Source of the DNA: Methanohalobium evestigatum Z-7303
Lineage (GTDB): Archaea; Halobacteriota; Methanosarcinia; Methanosarcinales; Methanosarcinaceae
NCBI RefSeq assembly: GCF_000196655.1
Contig: NC_014253.1
Span: 558,001-622,000 of the forward strand
Direction of reading: 5' to 3'
DNA length: 64,000 nucleotides
The notes below the pieces were generated by a model. The model was not told the origin of the DNA. It made no database searches and worked only from the letters and a program-made list of their open reading frames with translations. A program made the translations under genes and the position numbers. Positions 28,186 to 37,592 of this stretch are shown in pieces. Position 1 is the stretch's first letter, and every line of letters begins with the position of its first letter.

Positions 28186-28968
28186 TTAGATATTGGATAA
28201 ATATTTCTCTCTTATTTCAGATGCCCTTGTTCGTGCTATATTAGCGGCCTGTAATACTTTTTCTTCTGTAAGGCTTCCTGTTCCGCTTTTTTGCATGGCT
28301 GATATGGAACCGTCCTGATTAGACACTACTGTAATTTTAGTGTCACAAACGGATTCTTCGTTATAAGTAGGATCAACCATTAATTCTCCACTAATATCCA
28401 CCAGAGATATTCCTACTGGTATATCGCGTACAGGCATCATCATATCTTCACCGTATCCTTCGCTTTCAGCAGGAATATTTGTGGTCATAAGTGCTGCAAT
28501 TGCACCAATTGATGCTGCATCCATTATATTACCGTCATCATTGAGAACGTTGACATCTATAAATACTGTCCAGACTTCTTCTCCTTCCGTTATACACAAT
28601 TTATTTAAATCTATTGCGCCTGATTCACGTATTCCTCGATCAACAACCCTTGCTATTTCAATAGCATCCTCTTTTGGAGGACCTGCTTCAAAATCCGGTG
28701 AAGCAATTGGGTTTAGCTCCAGGCTGGTTATAATTATTCCTTTGTCTGGTGTATCAGGGAATGGTTCTCCTACCTGTAATTTGACACCAACAATCAACTG
28801 GGTATCTCCCCAGTAAACCTTTGCAGAACCTTCTGCATTACCTATTATATCTGTCTCGATACTGATATCACGTATCTCGTCAAATGCACGGTTATCTTCC
28901 CGTTTTTCTTTAAGCATCAGATGATAAACATAATCCTTTTTAAGTTTTGACATTACCTCACTGGTCAT
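28186..28968 (-). CDS. rrp42: Exosome subunit Rrp42
   Basis: A 260-residue RNase PH-fold protein without catalytic residues that alternates with Rrp41 in the hexameric archaeal exosome ring. Visible features are DNRAFDEIRDISIETDIIG and PVRDIPVGISLVDI. I choose ATG at 28968 because GGTGA lies just upstream; a GTG at 28977 is the alternative. It overlaps the end of rrp41 by 11 bases. Confidence 0.93.
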   Translation of the reverse strand: MTSEVMSKLKKDYVYHLMLKEKREDNRAFDEIRDISIETDIIGNAEGSAKVYWGDTQLIVGVKLQVGEPFPDTPDKGIIITSLELNPIASPDFEAGPPKEDAIEIARVVDRGIRESGAIDLNKLCITEGEEVWTVFIDVNVLNDDGNIMDAASIGAIAALMTTNIPAESEGYGEDMMMPVRDIPVGISLVDISGELMVDPTYNEESVCDTKITVVSNQDGSISAMQKSGTGSLTEEKVLQAANIARTRASEIREKYLSNI

Positions 28969-29959
28969 CTGATTCACCTTCTGTATTATTTCTCACAATT
29001 TCCACAAAAAAATCCTCTTCATCCGAATCATCCTCATTATCTTCAGATTGTTCGGTTTCATCTTCAAGGATATCTAATGTGTCTGGTTCCTGTTCTTCTC
29101 CGGATTCTTCCTGGTTTTCAGAGGATTCATCAGAAAGGATATTACTGGAAATTAATTCACTGCTTTCTGTATCAACAGATTCAGTCTCCTGTTTAGAAGA
29201 TGTTTCAGTCAAAGGTACAGATTGTATTTCAGTATCTGCCCCCTCATATTGACCAAATTTTTTAAGGAGTGCTTCCCTTTGAATTTGCTGAATCTGTTGG
29301 CAACCGTTTTTAACAAGTTCCATTGCCTGTTTAATTTCATCTTCAGTCAGGTGTCCGTCCATTTGAAGCAGTGTAATTTCTCCATCTTGGGTTATTGCAA
29401 CTGGCAGGTCTGCTTCTCCTTCATTATCCTCTTTTTTATTTAAATCCAGCACAAGCTGACCATCAACTTTTCCCACTGCACAGGCTGATACCAAACTTTT
29501 CAGTGGTATCCCTGCATCTATTAAAGCAAGTGTTGCAGCATTAATGGCAGCAGTCCTTGTACCCGCATCTGCTTCAAGTACTTCGGAAAAAACATCAATA
29601 ACAGTGTTGGGATAAAATTGTGTCATGACAACAGGTTCAAAAGCCTCGCTACTAACCTTGGATATTTCACTACTTCGACGACTTGGTCCCGGACGCTGTC
29701 TATCCTCTACAGAAAAAGAAGCCATATTGTATTTGTAGCGTATGACTGCTGCATCAGGGCGCTGCATACGCCTGGGATGTAACTCTCTGGGTCCATAGAC
29801 TGCAGAAATTATTTTATTATTGCCCCATTCAAGGTAACAAGAGCCATCAGCTCTGGACAAAACACCTATATCAACTTTCATCGGTCTGATTTCATCGGTA
29901 CGTCTGCCATCAACACGTAAACCGTTTTCATCAATAAACTTTGTTGGTTCATTGTTCAT
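28958..29959 (-). CDS. rrp41: Exosome subunit Rrp41 with a long acidic tail
   Basis: The catalytic RNase PH-like subunit that degrades or tails RNA with phosphate or nucleoside diphosphates. The core (about residues 1-240) shows RPMKVDIGVLSRADGSCYLEWG split by GRRTDEIR, RRSSEISKVSSEA, and VIDVFSEVLEADAGTRTAAINAA. About 90 further residues rich in Glu, Asp and Ser follow (SSELISSNILSDESSENQEE), absent from shorter homologues. The tail may be a halophilic solubility feature or a binding site. Confidence 0.94.
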   Translation of the reverse strand: MNNEPTKFIDENGLRVDGRRTDEIRPMKVDIGVLSRADGSCYLEWGNNKIISAVYGPRELHPRRMQRPDAAVIRYKYNMASFSVEDRQRPGPSRRSSEISKVSSEAFEPVVMTQFYPNTVIDVFSEVLEADAGTRTAAINAATLALIDAGIPLKSLVSACAVGKVDGQLVLDLNKKEDNEGEADLPVAITQDGEITLLQMDGHLTEDEIKQAMELVKNGCQQIQQIQREALLKKFGQYEGADTEIQSVPLTETSSKQETESVDTESSELISSNILSDESSENQEESGEEQEPDTLDILEDETEQSEDNEDDSDEEDFFVEIVRNNTEGESDDQ

Positions 29960-30076
29960 AATTTATTATCTCCAGATTATTTACTCATTCATTTTTCACT
30001 TTTCTCCTTGTTCCCATCCTTATCTTCCAGTTTTTAAATATATAAATCCATAAAATAAGATTAAAACCAAATTATA

Positions 30077-30873
30077 TTAATCATGTGATGGGTCCAGTAG
30101 TGCATCGATTTTGCGACAGGTATCTTCTGGAGTGTCGTGGTTTTTGGAATTTTTTCTGAAAGATTTTTCTTCGGATTGAGAGTTATCAGAACCTTCAGAA
30201 CCTGTTTGTTCACTGGATTCTGTTTCAAAAAGTTGCAGGATTTCATTATTGTTGTTATTTAAATCACAATAATAGGATTTTTGCACTATCAACTTAATAG
30301 CTTTTTCCAAGTAATCCATATCTTCATCTTTACCATTAATCCAGATTCTACCGTTTTGACCTACAAAAATATCACAGTTAAATTTTTTCTTGAGCATTGA
30401 TATTACAGAACCGCCTTTACCGATTATGTAGGGTACCCTCGTTGATTTGATTTCGACTACACGCCCTTCATTGAGGGTTTTTAGATTCCGACCAGTAATA
30501 GTAAGTTCCACTTTCATGGACATACTGACATCTTTTATCTGCAGTATTGCTGAATCACCAACATCAAGAAAATCTGTCATTTTTGATGGGTCAATACGGG
30601 CCGGATATTCTGATAGGTGCATTAACCCTACATAAGGAGAATTAATATCAAATACCCAATTTGAGGGGGTTACTTCCATAACGGTACCAATAACCAGGTC
30701 TTTGGAGACAGGGATATATTTACCTGAAAACGGTACAACTGTTACTTTTTTTTATTATCCAGTATGCCGTACAAAAGAGAATAAACTTTCCCATCTTTCA
30801 CATAGGTTCCAGACCCTGAATTTTCAGCATTTTCTGATAATAATTGACCTGGTAGCACAATATTTTGATCCAT
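30077..30873 (-). CDS. rrp4: Exosome cap subunit Rrp4, frame interrupted at an A8 run
   Basis: Rrp4 is the S1/KH cap protein that feeds RNA into the exosome. The 5' frame (30873-30742) encodes MDQNIVLPGQLLSEN to LDNKKK and then hits TAA. Adding one A to the run AAAAAAAA (30746-30753) gives KKKVTVVPFSGKYIPVSKDL, which joins the 3' frame (MEVTPSNWVFDINSPYVG, S1 domain; VPYIIGKGGSVISML, KH motif GKGG) to make about 265 residues. The C-terminal 60 residues are polar. The gene is expected to be essential, so either transcriptional slippage restores it, or the sequence has lost one A. Confidence 0.88.
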
Positions 30874-30886
30874 AATGTGTTGCCTC

Positions 30887-31579
30887 TTACAAAAGTTTGG
30901 ATTCAGCTTCACCTTTTGTCAAACGGTTTATAAGGCTGTAAAAATCATTCTGTAGACCTGCAGGTATTCTTACTACAGCCACCCATGAACCATCATTTTG
31001 CCATTCTTCCTTTTCCACTGTACCGAATCTGGATATTTCACCATAGGATTTTGCTGCATAACTGGCAGGAATCTTGACAGCCACTTGTACTTCTTCAAAC
31101 CTGATCGGTATAATGGGTCTAATTGCTTTTAATGCAGTATTCACCTGCTCATCTACACTCTTTAACAAATCAATATTAACTTTTGCCTCTTCCATCGCAC
31201 TTTCAATTCGGCTTGGTGGATGTGGGGTTTTAGTCTGAGGGTTAATTGCATTCTGAGCAATGATATTTACAACCTGCTTACGTTTTTCATCCAGCATTCG
31301 TTTTCTTTGTTCTTTAGTTAGCTGAATATCACCGTGTTTTATGATGTTGTATATGATTTCATAGACTTCATCTGTCCCAAATATCTCCTGTATATCGGAT
31401 TCAGATGCAAGGTTTCCTTTATTAGCGTCTTCAAACACTGATTCCACTGCAATAATGTCCTCTATATTGATATCCTCTCCTCTTTTAATATCAAGTGCCC
31501 CATCCGGGTCTACAAATACCTCAAACTGTTTACCACCTTTTTTATATCTTGCAATTACAGAATCATCAAGGGATATCAT
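30887..31579 (-). CDS. sdo1: SBDS/Sdo1 ribosome maturation protein
   Basis: A 230-residue archaeal homologue of the Shwachman-Bodian-Diamond protein, with the N-terminal FYSH domain (VIARYKKGGKQFEVFVDPDG) and EVAVKIPASYAAKSYGEISR-like C-terminal domain (here QVAVKIPASYAAKSYGEI). It helps release the anti-association factor aIF6 from new large subunits. Part of the conserved exosome/proteasome string. Confidence 0.94.
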   Translation of the reverse strand: MISLDDSVIARYKKGGKQFEVFVDPDGALDIKRGEDINIEDIIAVESVFEDANKGNLASESDIQEIFGTDEVYEIIYNIIKHGDIQLTKEQRKRMLDEKRKQVVNIIAQNAINPQTKTPHPPSRIESAMEEAKVNIDLLKSVDEQVNTALKAIRPIIPIRFEEVQVAVKIPASYAAKSYGEISRFGTVEKEEWQNDGSWVAVVRIPAGLQNDFYSLINRLTKGEAESKLL

Positions 31580-31621
31580 ACTTTTTGCTCCTTTTAATTT
31601 AAATCAAATGTTCCGGGGAGA

Positions 31622-32389
31622 TTATTCCTCTCCGGAACTTTCCTCAGGTTCTTCTCCTTTATGTTTCTCCAATTCTTTATTTACATAATTTTCTACTTCT
31701 TCATTGGAGAATTTTCTGAATTGTTTTGTATCGGTAGTGATTATACCAACTTCAAGTGTTGAAGCATCAAGTTTACCTTCTGTAACATTATATAGTGCAT
31801 CCATACCAAGCATTATTGCAGAATCAATGTCCATGTCGTCACTGTAATTTGCTTCAAATGTTTCCATGAAGGAATTTCTACCTGCACCGATTGCTGTTGC
31901 TCTGTATTCAAGAAGGGCTCCACTCGGGTCTGTTTCAAATAATCTGGGTTTATTATCATCGATACCTGCTATCAGCACAGCAGTACCATAGGGACGTACA
32001 CCTCCAAACTGGGTATAGGTCTGTTTGTGGTCGCATATCTTTTTGGCTATAACCTCTACCCCTATCGGTTCATCGAATGACACCCTGTTGACCTGAGCTT
32101 CGACTCTTGCTCTGTCCACCAGTGTACGTGCATCTGCTACAAGCCCTGATGTTGCTACTCCTATATGGGCATCAATCTGGAAGATTTTTTCAATTGATTC
32201 TGCCTCTATTAATCTGCTGGTTATTCGCTTATCAACCAGTAATACAACCCCATCTTTTGCTTTGATACCTGCAGCAGTTGTGCCTCTTTTTACTGCTTCC
32301 CTCGCGTATTCTACCTGGAAAAGTCGTCCATCTGGACTAAAAACTGTAATTGCTCTATCATAACCCATTTGTGGTGCGCTCATTTGCAT
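31622..32389 (-). CDS. psmA: Proteasome alpha subunit
   Basis: A 255-residue 20S proteasome alpha subunit. The gate-forming N-terminus [21 protein letters not shown] is present (split here as [13 protein letters not shown] and [12 protein letters not shown]) and the C-terminal tail is acidic ([12 protein letters not shown]). Alpha rings cap the proteolytic beta rings and dock the PAN ATPase. Placed between rnp2 and sdo1 as usual. Confidence 0.97.
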   Translation of the reverse strand: MQMSAPQMGYDRAITVFSPDGRLFQVEYAREAVKRGTTAAGIKAKDGVVLLVDKRITSRLIEAESIEKIFQIDAHIGVATSGLVADARTLVDRARVEAQVNRVSFDEPIGVEVIAKKICDHKQTYTQFGGVRPYGTAVLIAGIDDNKPRLFETDPSGALLEYRATAIGAGRNSFMETFEANYSDDMDIDSAIMLGMDALYNVTEGKLDASTLEVGIITTDTKQFRKFSNEEVENYVNKELEKHKGEEPEESSGEE

Positions 32390-32434
32390 GTATTAATCAA
32401 CTCCATCTCGCATAAAAATTCGTAATAAGATATA

Positions 32435-32818
32435 TTAGGATTTGTACTCTTTTAAATATGATTGTTCTTTCGGATTGAATACTTCAAATTCTTCCAAGTA
32501 TTTTTTTGTTGCCCCTTTTACAGTGCCTGATATACCAAGTATGTGTATAACAGCCTGTGTTCCTGAGATATTTGAAACTGTTGCAAGTACTGCGCGTGTT
32601 TTATCAGTAGTATTGTGGTTACACCGTATTATACCTTTTGAATTTTCAAAACTTAACAATCTGATATTGCATTCACTTGAACCAAGGTCACCTATCAATG
32701 AACTGGCACATGAAAAAACCTCTTTTATCAAATCATCCCTTGATACTTCTTTTTCTGAAATTAATTCAAATGCAAGATACCTTTTACGGTTTCTCAAAGT
32801 AGGTGGAAGTATTTTCAC
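32435..32818 (-). CDS. rnp2: RNase P protein component 2 (Pop5)
   Basis: A 127-residue protein of the Rpp14/Pop5 family, starting MKILPPTLRNRKRYLAFEL and ending in the GISGTVKGATKKYL region. With Rnp3 it forms the core that activates the catalytic RNase P RNA for tRNA 5' maturation. Two bases after the rnp3 stop. Confidence 0.92.
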   Translation of the reverse strand: MKILPPTLRNRKRYLAFELISEKEVSRDDLIKEVFSCASSLIGDLGSSECNIRLLSFENSKGIIRCNHNTTDKTRAVLATVSNISGTQAVIHILGISGTVKGATKKYLEEFEVFNPKEQSYLKEYKS

Positions 32819-32820
32819 AC

Positions 32821-33546
32821 TTATTCACCGTCGCTACTTACTATTTCCTCATTAACAATTTCTACGCCTTCCTGTACAATACCACTGTTTCTATTCTTGG
32901 TGATAATAGATTCTGGTATATCACTAAGTGAAGTTATGGCTTCCTCTCTACCCATGCCAAAAAGCTTTGAAAGTGCTATCATTTCTTCAGGTGCACGAAG
33001 GTCAAAACAGTTGAATGCATTGCTTGTTAATATAGTTGGTACATTGTACTTTCTTGCAAGTTCAAGATTTTTACTGAAAAATGAAAGTGTATGAACCCTT
33101 TTTCCACCACGTCCTTTTATAATAGAATCAAGGTTAAATTCTATTGCCACGTTGTTGTGACTTGCTGATTTTGCAAGCACGTGGTTAATACCGCCGTTTT
33201 TTGAGGTTTGGGGATGTGCAAGAATATCCACTGCAGGAGTTTCTACTGCCGCACGGTTAATTTCTTCATTTCCACCGTGGACAGCCACCACATCCACATT
33301 TTTTCGATATTTACCTACCAGACCATTGAGTTTTGACGGATTTGATACTACTATTTCTACTGCCTTATATACATCAATCCCGTCTTGCATACTTCCTTCA
33401 GGATAGGATTCTTCTACATTACTGTGGTTTGTGATTGCAAAGCCACCAAACCCTAAATGTTTTGCAAAAGCCATTACATCTTTTACTGTATCCTTACCAT
33501 CTGGAACAGTGTGAACATTGAAATCATAAAATCTGGTATTACCCAA
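32821..33546 (-). CDS. rnp3: RNase P protein component 3 (Rpp30)
   Basis: A 241-residue TIM-barrel protein of the Rpp30 family: FYDFNVHTVPDGKDTV at the start, FGGFAITNHS, DVVAVHGG, DILAHPQ and LTSNAFNCFDLRAPEEM. I place the start at TTG 33546, since GGAGG lies 6 bases before it and the product then opens MGNTRFYDFNVH like its relatives; a longer frame is open upstream. It overlaps the stop of the preceding gene by 8 bases. Confidence 0.9.
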   Translation of the reverse strand: MGNTRFYDFNVHTVPDGKDTVKDVMAFAKHLGFGGFAITNHSNVEESYPEGSMQDGIDVYKAVEIVVSNPSKLNGLVGKYRKNVDVVAVHGGNEEINRAAVETPAVDILAHPQTSKNGGINHVLAKSASHNNVAIEFNLDSIIKGRGGKRVHTLSFFSKNLELARKYNVPTILTSNAFNCFDLRAPEEMIALSKLFGMGREEAITSLSDIPESIITKNRNSGIVQEGVEIVNEEIVSSDGE

Positions 33547-33985
33547 ACAAGTCCTCCACATTCTTTTTTGCCTGTTCCCAATTTTTAGGGTAGGTTGCAA
33601 TCTTTATTTTAATTATAATAGCATCAGATGATGTTGACAGTAGCAACCTACCAAGGTATGCTTCCTGTTTATTGAATCTGAGATGGAAAACTTGTTCATC
33701 ATCAAGGCGGTCAGGTATCTCTTTATAAACAGTAGCTAAATCCTGCGAGCTCAGGTTTTCCTTTATAAATTCAACCAATCTTTTGCATTCGGATTTACGG
33801 GTTAATTCAGCACTGCAAAGAGATATAAGATTCCCATAATGACCTTCAACATCCAATACTTCAACAATCTCATCTGTATTGGCATTACTTGCAGAATTCA
33901 ACAAAAATAAATCCAGAGAGGTTTTTACTCTGGATTTTTCTTCTGTTGCGTGTGATGTTGCACGCAGTGTTATATAATGTATCAA
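33539..33985 (-). CDS. COG1325 exosome-associated RNA-binding protein
   Basis: A 148-residue protein of the archaeal COG1325 RNA-binding family, beginning MIHYITLRATSHATEE. The family is defined by linkage to exosome and RNase P genes and is thought to bind RNA, with a ribosomal L5-like fold; the activity is unproven. Located between L15e and rnp3. Confidence 0.85.
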   Translation of the reverse strand: MIHYITLRATSHATEEKSRVKTSLDLFLLNSASNANTDEIVEVLDVEGHYGNLISLCSAELTRKSECKRLVEFIKENLSSQDLATVYKEIPDRLDDEQVFHLRFNKQEAYLGRLLLSTSSDAIIIKIKIATYPKNWEQAKKNVEDLFG

Positions 33986-34004
33986 TTGAGTCTACCCAAA
34001 GCGT

Positions 34005-34562
34005 TTATTTGGTTTTTTCTGTACCTTTACCGCTTTTTCTTATGCCTCTACCTTTTCTTGAGGCACTGGTTTTTCCGCGGTGAGCTCGTCCTTTTTGCTT
34101 GTTGGAACAAACCCAGTTAAGGTCTTTATCGCTTTTTATTACCGGATGGTTCGGGTCAACAAGAATAATTTCATACCATTTGGATTTTCCATCTTCAGCC
34201 ACCCAGTAAGAATTCAAAACTTCCATGTTGGGGTATTTGCGGTATGCACGTTCTTCAGCAATCCTCTGGATGCTTTTACCAGTTGTTATTTTGTTTTTGC
34301 CCATTCGCTTGGTACGCCGTCCAGCATTGTATCTGGATTTTCTCATGCCTCCACGCCGTACCTTTGCACGTACTACAATTATACCCTGTTTTGCCTTGTA
34401 TCCAAGTGTACGTGCACGATCAAGGCGGGTAGGGCGGTTTATTTTTGTAATTGAACCCTGTCTTCTCCATTCCTGCAAACGTTGCCATCTAAGGTTATTT
34501 ACGTAGGTCTCTTCAGGTTTTCTCCATGCTTCTCTTATATAGTTATAAAACGGTTTTGACAA
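34005..34562 (-). CDS. rpl15e: Ribosomal protein L15e
   Basis: A 185-residue basic ribosomal protein: [39 protein letters not shown] and [18 protein letters not shown] choose TTG at 34562 as the start because GGTGAG is correctly spaced and the protein then opens MSKPFYNYI as in homologues; GTG at 34571 would bury that site. It heads the minus-strand information-processing string. Confidence 0.94.
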   Translation of the reverse strand: MSKPFYNYIREAWRKPEETYVNNLRWQRLQEWRRQGSITKINRPTRLDRARTLGYKAKQGIIVVRAKVRRGGMRKSRYNAGRRTKRMGKNKITTGKSIQRIAEERAYRKYPNMEVLNSYWVAEDGKSKWYEIILVDPNHPVIKSDKDLNWVCSNKQKGRAHRGKTSASRKGRGIRKSGKGTEKTK

Positions 34563-34571
34563 TTTTCTCAC

Positions 34572-34972
34572 CTGGTTTCATTTTAGTTTCATGGTTCAAC
34601 TCATATTTTGAGTCACATTCCGACGGGATAACATCCCGTAAATGAAACAAGTGCACTACAAACTTAATATGATTTAAAGTTTTTTATGCAACTATACTGA
34701 GTTATATTATCATACAAAAATACAACCATGCAGACAGAAAAATGAAATCAAAAATAAAAGTTTTTAATGATGAGGCATCATCTGCAAATATAAAATGCCT
34801 CATCACTGGATGACCCCACTCTTTACCCACTCTCATAAATATTATTTGCAGTGACTAATATATAATCTTAAGAAACTCTGTTACATAACTAAATTACCTA
34901 TAGTTTGTTCACTGGGATTATAAATAGAATCATTAATATCCAGCCAATACATCATAACATGGAGATTAATCA
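34572..34972. other. Intergenic region with two inverted repeats
   Basis: No convincing gene lies here. It holds a short palindrome ACGGGATAACATCCCGT (34622-34638) and a 10-bp perfect inverted repeat, TGATGAGGCA (34768-34777) with TGCCTCATCA (34796-34805), loop 18. The first is near the promoter of rpl15e. The second may be a stable RNA or terminator; no tRNA or C/D box RNA with complete boxes is seen. Confidence 0.45.
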
Positions 34973-35878
34973 ATGACCGAAGAAATTGGAAGCATACTCA
35001 GCAGAGGTTTTAATACATTCACCAGAAACCTCAACATAACAGTACCATTTATTCTAAATTTGGTTCTAAGTGGAATAATATTTATCTTGGGCTTAACTGC
35101 ATTTACTGCAATGTTTGTCATGCCTGCTCTCCCCTCAGGAGATCTGGGACCGGCAAACGTCAATGTTGAACAGGTGATGAATATATTTTCATCAGTGTTT
35201 ATTGAAAATCTATGGATTGTAATCGCTGGAATATTGATACTTACCCTCCTTATAACGTTTGTACAATCCTATTTCACAGCCGGTGCTATTGGAATGTCAA
35301 AAAATGCTACGGAAAATGGTAATACTGATATAGGAAAAATGTTTCGTTATGGTAGAGAAAACGTTGTCAATATGTTTTTTTTAAAAATCCTTCTGGGGCT
35401 AATAACATTTGCAGGAATCATATTTTTAATACCTGGCTTTCTTTCAGTAGAAGATTTAGATTTATTAATATCAAATCCCCAAATGGCTACTGGGAGTGCC
35501 GTTCTGTTATTTGCTGGTTTTCTGGTATGGATGCTTTATATAGCAGCAATAAGTATAGTACTTGCATTCACTGAATACGCTCTGATAGTTGATAAACTCG
35601 ATCCTGTAAGCTCAATAGAAGAAGGGTTTAACAAATTTATGGAAAACAAACTCGATGTGTTCCTTTTATGGCTGGTTATACTGGCTATTTCTATATTGAT
35701 GGGAATTATAGGAGAATTTGTAGGAATTATTGAAATAACTGCAATCGCATGGGGATTTATAAATCTAATACTGTCAATTATCATAATTCCTGTACTGGAG
35801 ACTATCTGGTGGACAAGGCTCTATATGGATAAAACAGGCAAAGATATATACAAACCAGAAGAACTGATTAATTACTAA
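34973..35878 (+). CDS. Polytopic membrane protein (DUF7847-like)
   Basis: A 301-residue membrane protein with six or so helices and an N-terminal cytoplasmic amphipathic start (IGSILSRGFNTFTRNLNI). It resembles the archaeal glycerophosphodiester phosphodiesterase membrane-domain/DUF7847 group, which lacks known activity. It is convergent with, and 4 bases from, the truncated ABC ATPase gene. Confidence 0.65.
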   Translation: MTEEIGSILSRGFNTFTRNLNITVPFILNLVLSGIIFILGLTAFTAMFVMPALPSGDLGPANVNVEQVMNIFSSVFIENLWIVIAGILILTLLITFVQSYFTAGAIGMSKNATENGNTDIGKMFRYGRENVVNMFFLKILLGLITFAGIIFLIPGFLSVEDLDLLISNPQMATGSAVLLFAGFLVWMLYIAAISIVLAFTEYALIVDKLDPVSSIEEGFNKFMENKLDVFLLWLVILAISILMGIIGEFVGIIEITAIAWGFINLILSIIIIPVLETIWWTRLYMDKTGKDIYKPEELINY

Positions 35879-35882
35879 AAAT

Positions 35883-36317
35883 TTATTTACTTTCATCCAG
35901 CAGACCATCTCTCATCCAGATTATACGGTCTGCTTTATTGCCCTCTTCCATTTCGTGAGTGACCATAACAATGGTCTGACCATTTTTTTCATTGAGTTGT
36001 CTAAACAGTTTTATTATCTCATCTGAGGTTACTGTATCCAGATTAGCTGTAGGTTCGTCTGCAAAAAGAATTTTTGGCTGATTTACAAGTGCTCTTGATA
36101 TAGAAACCCTTTGTTGCTGACCTCCAGACAATTCAGAAGGATAGTAGTTCATCCGGTCTTCAAGACCTACCTGCTTTAAAATATCAGATGCTGTTTTTAA
36201 ATATTCATTTTTATCCAGCCCACGTGCCATTGATGTCAGGTATACATTTTCAAGAGCTGTAAGTTCTGTTAGAAGATTGTAGTTCTGGAATACATAACCA
36301 AGTTTTTCAAGTCTAAC
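35883..36317 (-). pseudogene. ABC transporter ATPase (LolD/MacB type), 5' end removed by the element
   Basis: The frame opens at 36317 with RLEKLGYVFQNYNLLTELTALENV, the segment just after the Walker A region in LolD/MacB-type ATPases, directly after a TAA in foreign sequence. Q-loop (VFQ), signature LSGGQQQR, Walker B ILFADEPT, D-loop ANLD and H-loop VTHE are all present; Walker A and about 80-90 N-terminal residues are absent. The break coincides with the start of the integrated element, so the missing part may lie at its other end beyond this window. An internal ATG at 36230 could start a useless fragment. Confidence 0.85.
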
Positions 36318-36334
36318 TTATAATATTACCCAAG

Positions 36335-36386
36335 TTCTAACCAAACTTTGTAAACTCAGGATTACTTTCACACTACTAGGTTAGAA
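36335..36386. repeat. Inverted repeat at the element boundary (candidate att or integrase site)
   Basis: TTCTAACC (36335-36342) and GGTTAGAA (36379-36386) form an 8-bp inverted repeat around a 36-base spacer, 34 bases before the integrase ATG. The host junction AAGTCTAAC (36309-36317) resembles the left arm AGTTCTAACC. These may be recombinase-binding arms or part of attL, and would also overlap the integrase promoter. Confidence 0.45.
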
Positions 36387-36419
36387 TTTAAATTTTTAGA
36401 AAACGTATAGGGTTCTACT

Positions 36420-37592
36420 ATGGTATTCGTTGATTATGATAAACAACTCGAACAGACTGAACAGCTGATAAAAGATGCTGATTACCCGGAGGAGAACAAA
36501 CAGATTCTTTTTGACTATGAGAACCATATGTTTATGAACGGTCTAAAAAAGTCCACAATAAGAAATCACCTTTATGGGATGCACTATATCTCAGGTATTA
36601 TTAACAAACCTTTCCCACAGGTCCAGAAACGCGACATAGAATCATATATAGGATATCTCGAGAGAAATATAGATTCAGAGAGCAGCAAGTCTACCAAAAA
36701 AACTCAACTCAAGAAATTTTTCAAATGGTATCATGGCAGTGAAACAGAATTAACCAGTTGGATTAAAACTAATAAGAAATCAAACAGAAAACTTCCGGAT
36801 CAGCTGATTACAACAGAAGAAGTCAAACAGATGATTGAAGCAGCTGATTACGTGCGCGATAAAGCCCTAATTGCTGTCCTCTATGATACCGGAGCCCGTG
36901 TTTCAGAAATAGGTAATCTGAAAATCAAGGATTTAAACTTTGACCAGTACGGCGGAGTAATCAAGGTAGACGGTAAAACAGGTATGAGGCGCATCAGGAT
37001 TATATTCAGCGTGCCTTACATCAATATGTGGTTAAATACTCATCCTCTAAGAGACAATCAGGATTCATATTTATGGGTGACTCTCAGCAGACGAGCTAAA
37101 TGCAGCCAGTTGAGATATCATAGCATAAACGACAACTTAAAAATCATAGCAAAACGGGCAGGAATTAACAAGAAAATCTACAACCACCTTTTCAGGCACT
37201 CAAGGGCTACAGAACTGGCTAATCATCTAACCCAAGCACAGATGGAAGAACATCTCGGCTGGATCCATGGGTCCAATATGCCCCAAACATACATCCACAT
37301 GTCAGGTAAAGAAGTGGATGATGCCATTTTGAAGATGCACGGTTTTAAAAAAGACGAAGAGACCCAGCCAGAACTCACGGCCAGACAGTGCCCAAGATGT
37401 GACGAGATGAATGGACCTACCAGTAAATTCTGTTCAAGGTGTGGAGCTGCACTTGATACCCAAATAGCCATGGAACTGGATGAGAAGAAATCAAGTATCA
37501 TGCAGAGATTCATGGATATGGTGCAGAATGACCCCGAACTTCTGTCTATGATTCAGCAAAATGCAGTAGAAGATGAAGACAAAAACAAGTAA
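36420..37592 (+). CDS. Tyrosine recombinase (integrase) with C-terminal zinc ribbon
   Basis: A 390-residue site-specific recombinase. The N-terminal SAM-like core-binding domain covers about residues 20-100. Catalytic residues appear in order: arginine in YDTGARVSEIGNL, H-x-x-R in YNHLFRHSRATEL, histidine in EEHLGWIHGS and the nucleophile in QTYIHMSG. A zinc ribbon follows (CPRCDEMNG and FCSRCGAAL), then an acidic tail. Such XerD-like integrases with zinc tails are frequent in methanogen and haloarchaeal elements. It most likely integrates this element. Confidence 0.93.
   Translation: MVFVDYDKQLEQTEQLIKDADYPEENKQILFDYENHMFMNGLKKSTIRNHLYGMHYISGIINKPFPQVQKRDIESYIGYLERNIDSESSKSTKKTQLKKFFKWYHGSETELTSWIKTNKKSNRKLPDQLITTEEVKQMIEAADYVRDKALIAVLYDTGARVSEIGNLKIKDLNFDQYGGVIKVDGKTGMRRIRIIFSVPYINMWLNTHPLRDNQDSYLWVTLSRRAKCSQLRYHSINDNLKIIAKRAGINKKIYNHLFRHSRATELANHLTQAQMEEHLGWIHGSNMPQTYIHMSGKEVDDAILKMHGFKKDEETQPELTARQCPRCDEMNGPTSKFCSRCGAALDTQIAMELDEKKSSIMQRFMDMVQNDPELLSMIQQNAVEDEDKNK

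Noticed and set aside
30077-30679. The S1/KH part of rrp4 as a separate complete gene
   Set aside because: It would begin in the middle of the S1 region, while the missing N-terminal domain is present upstream in another frame with only one A lacking.
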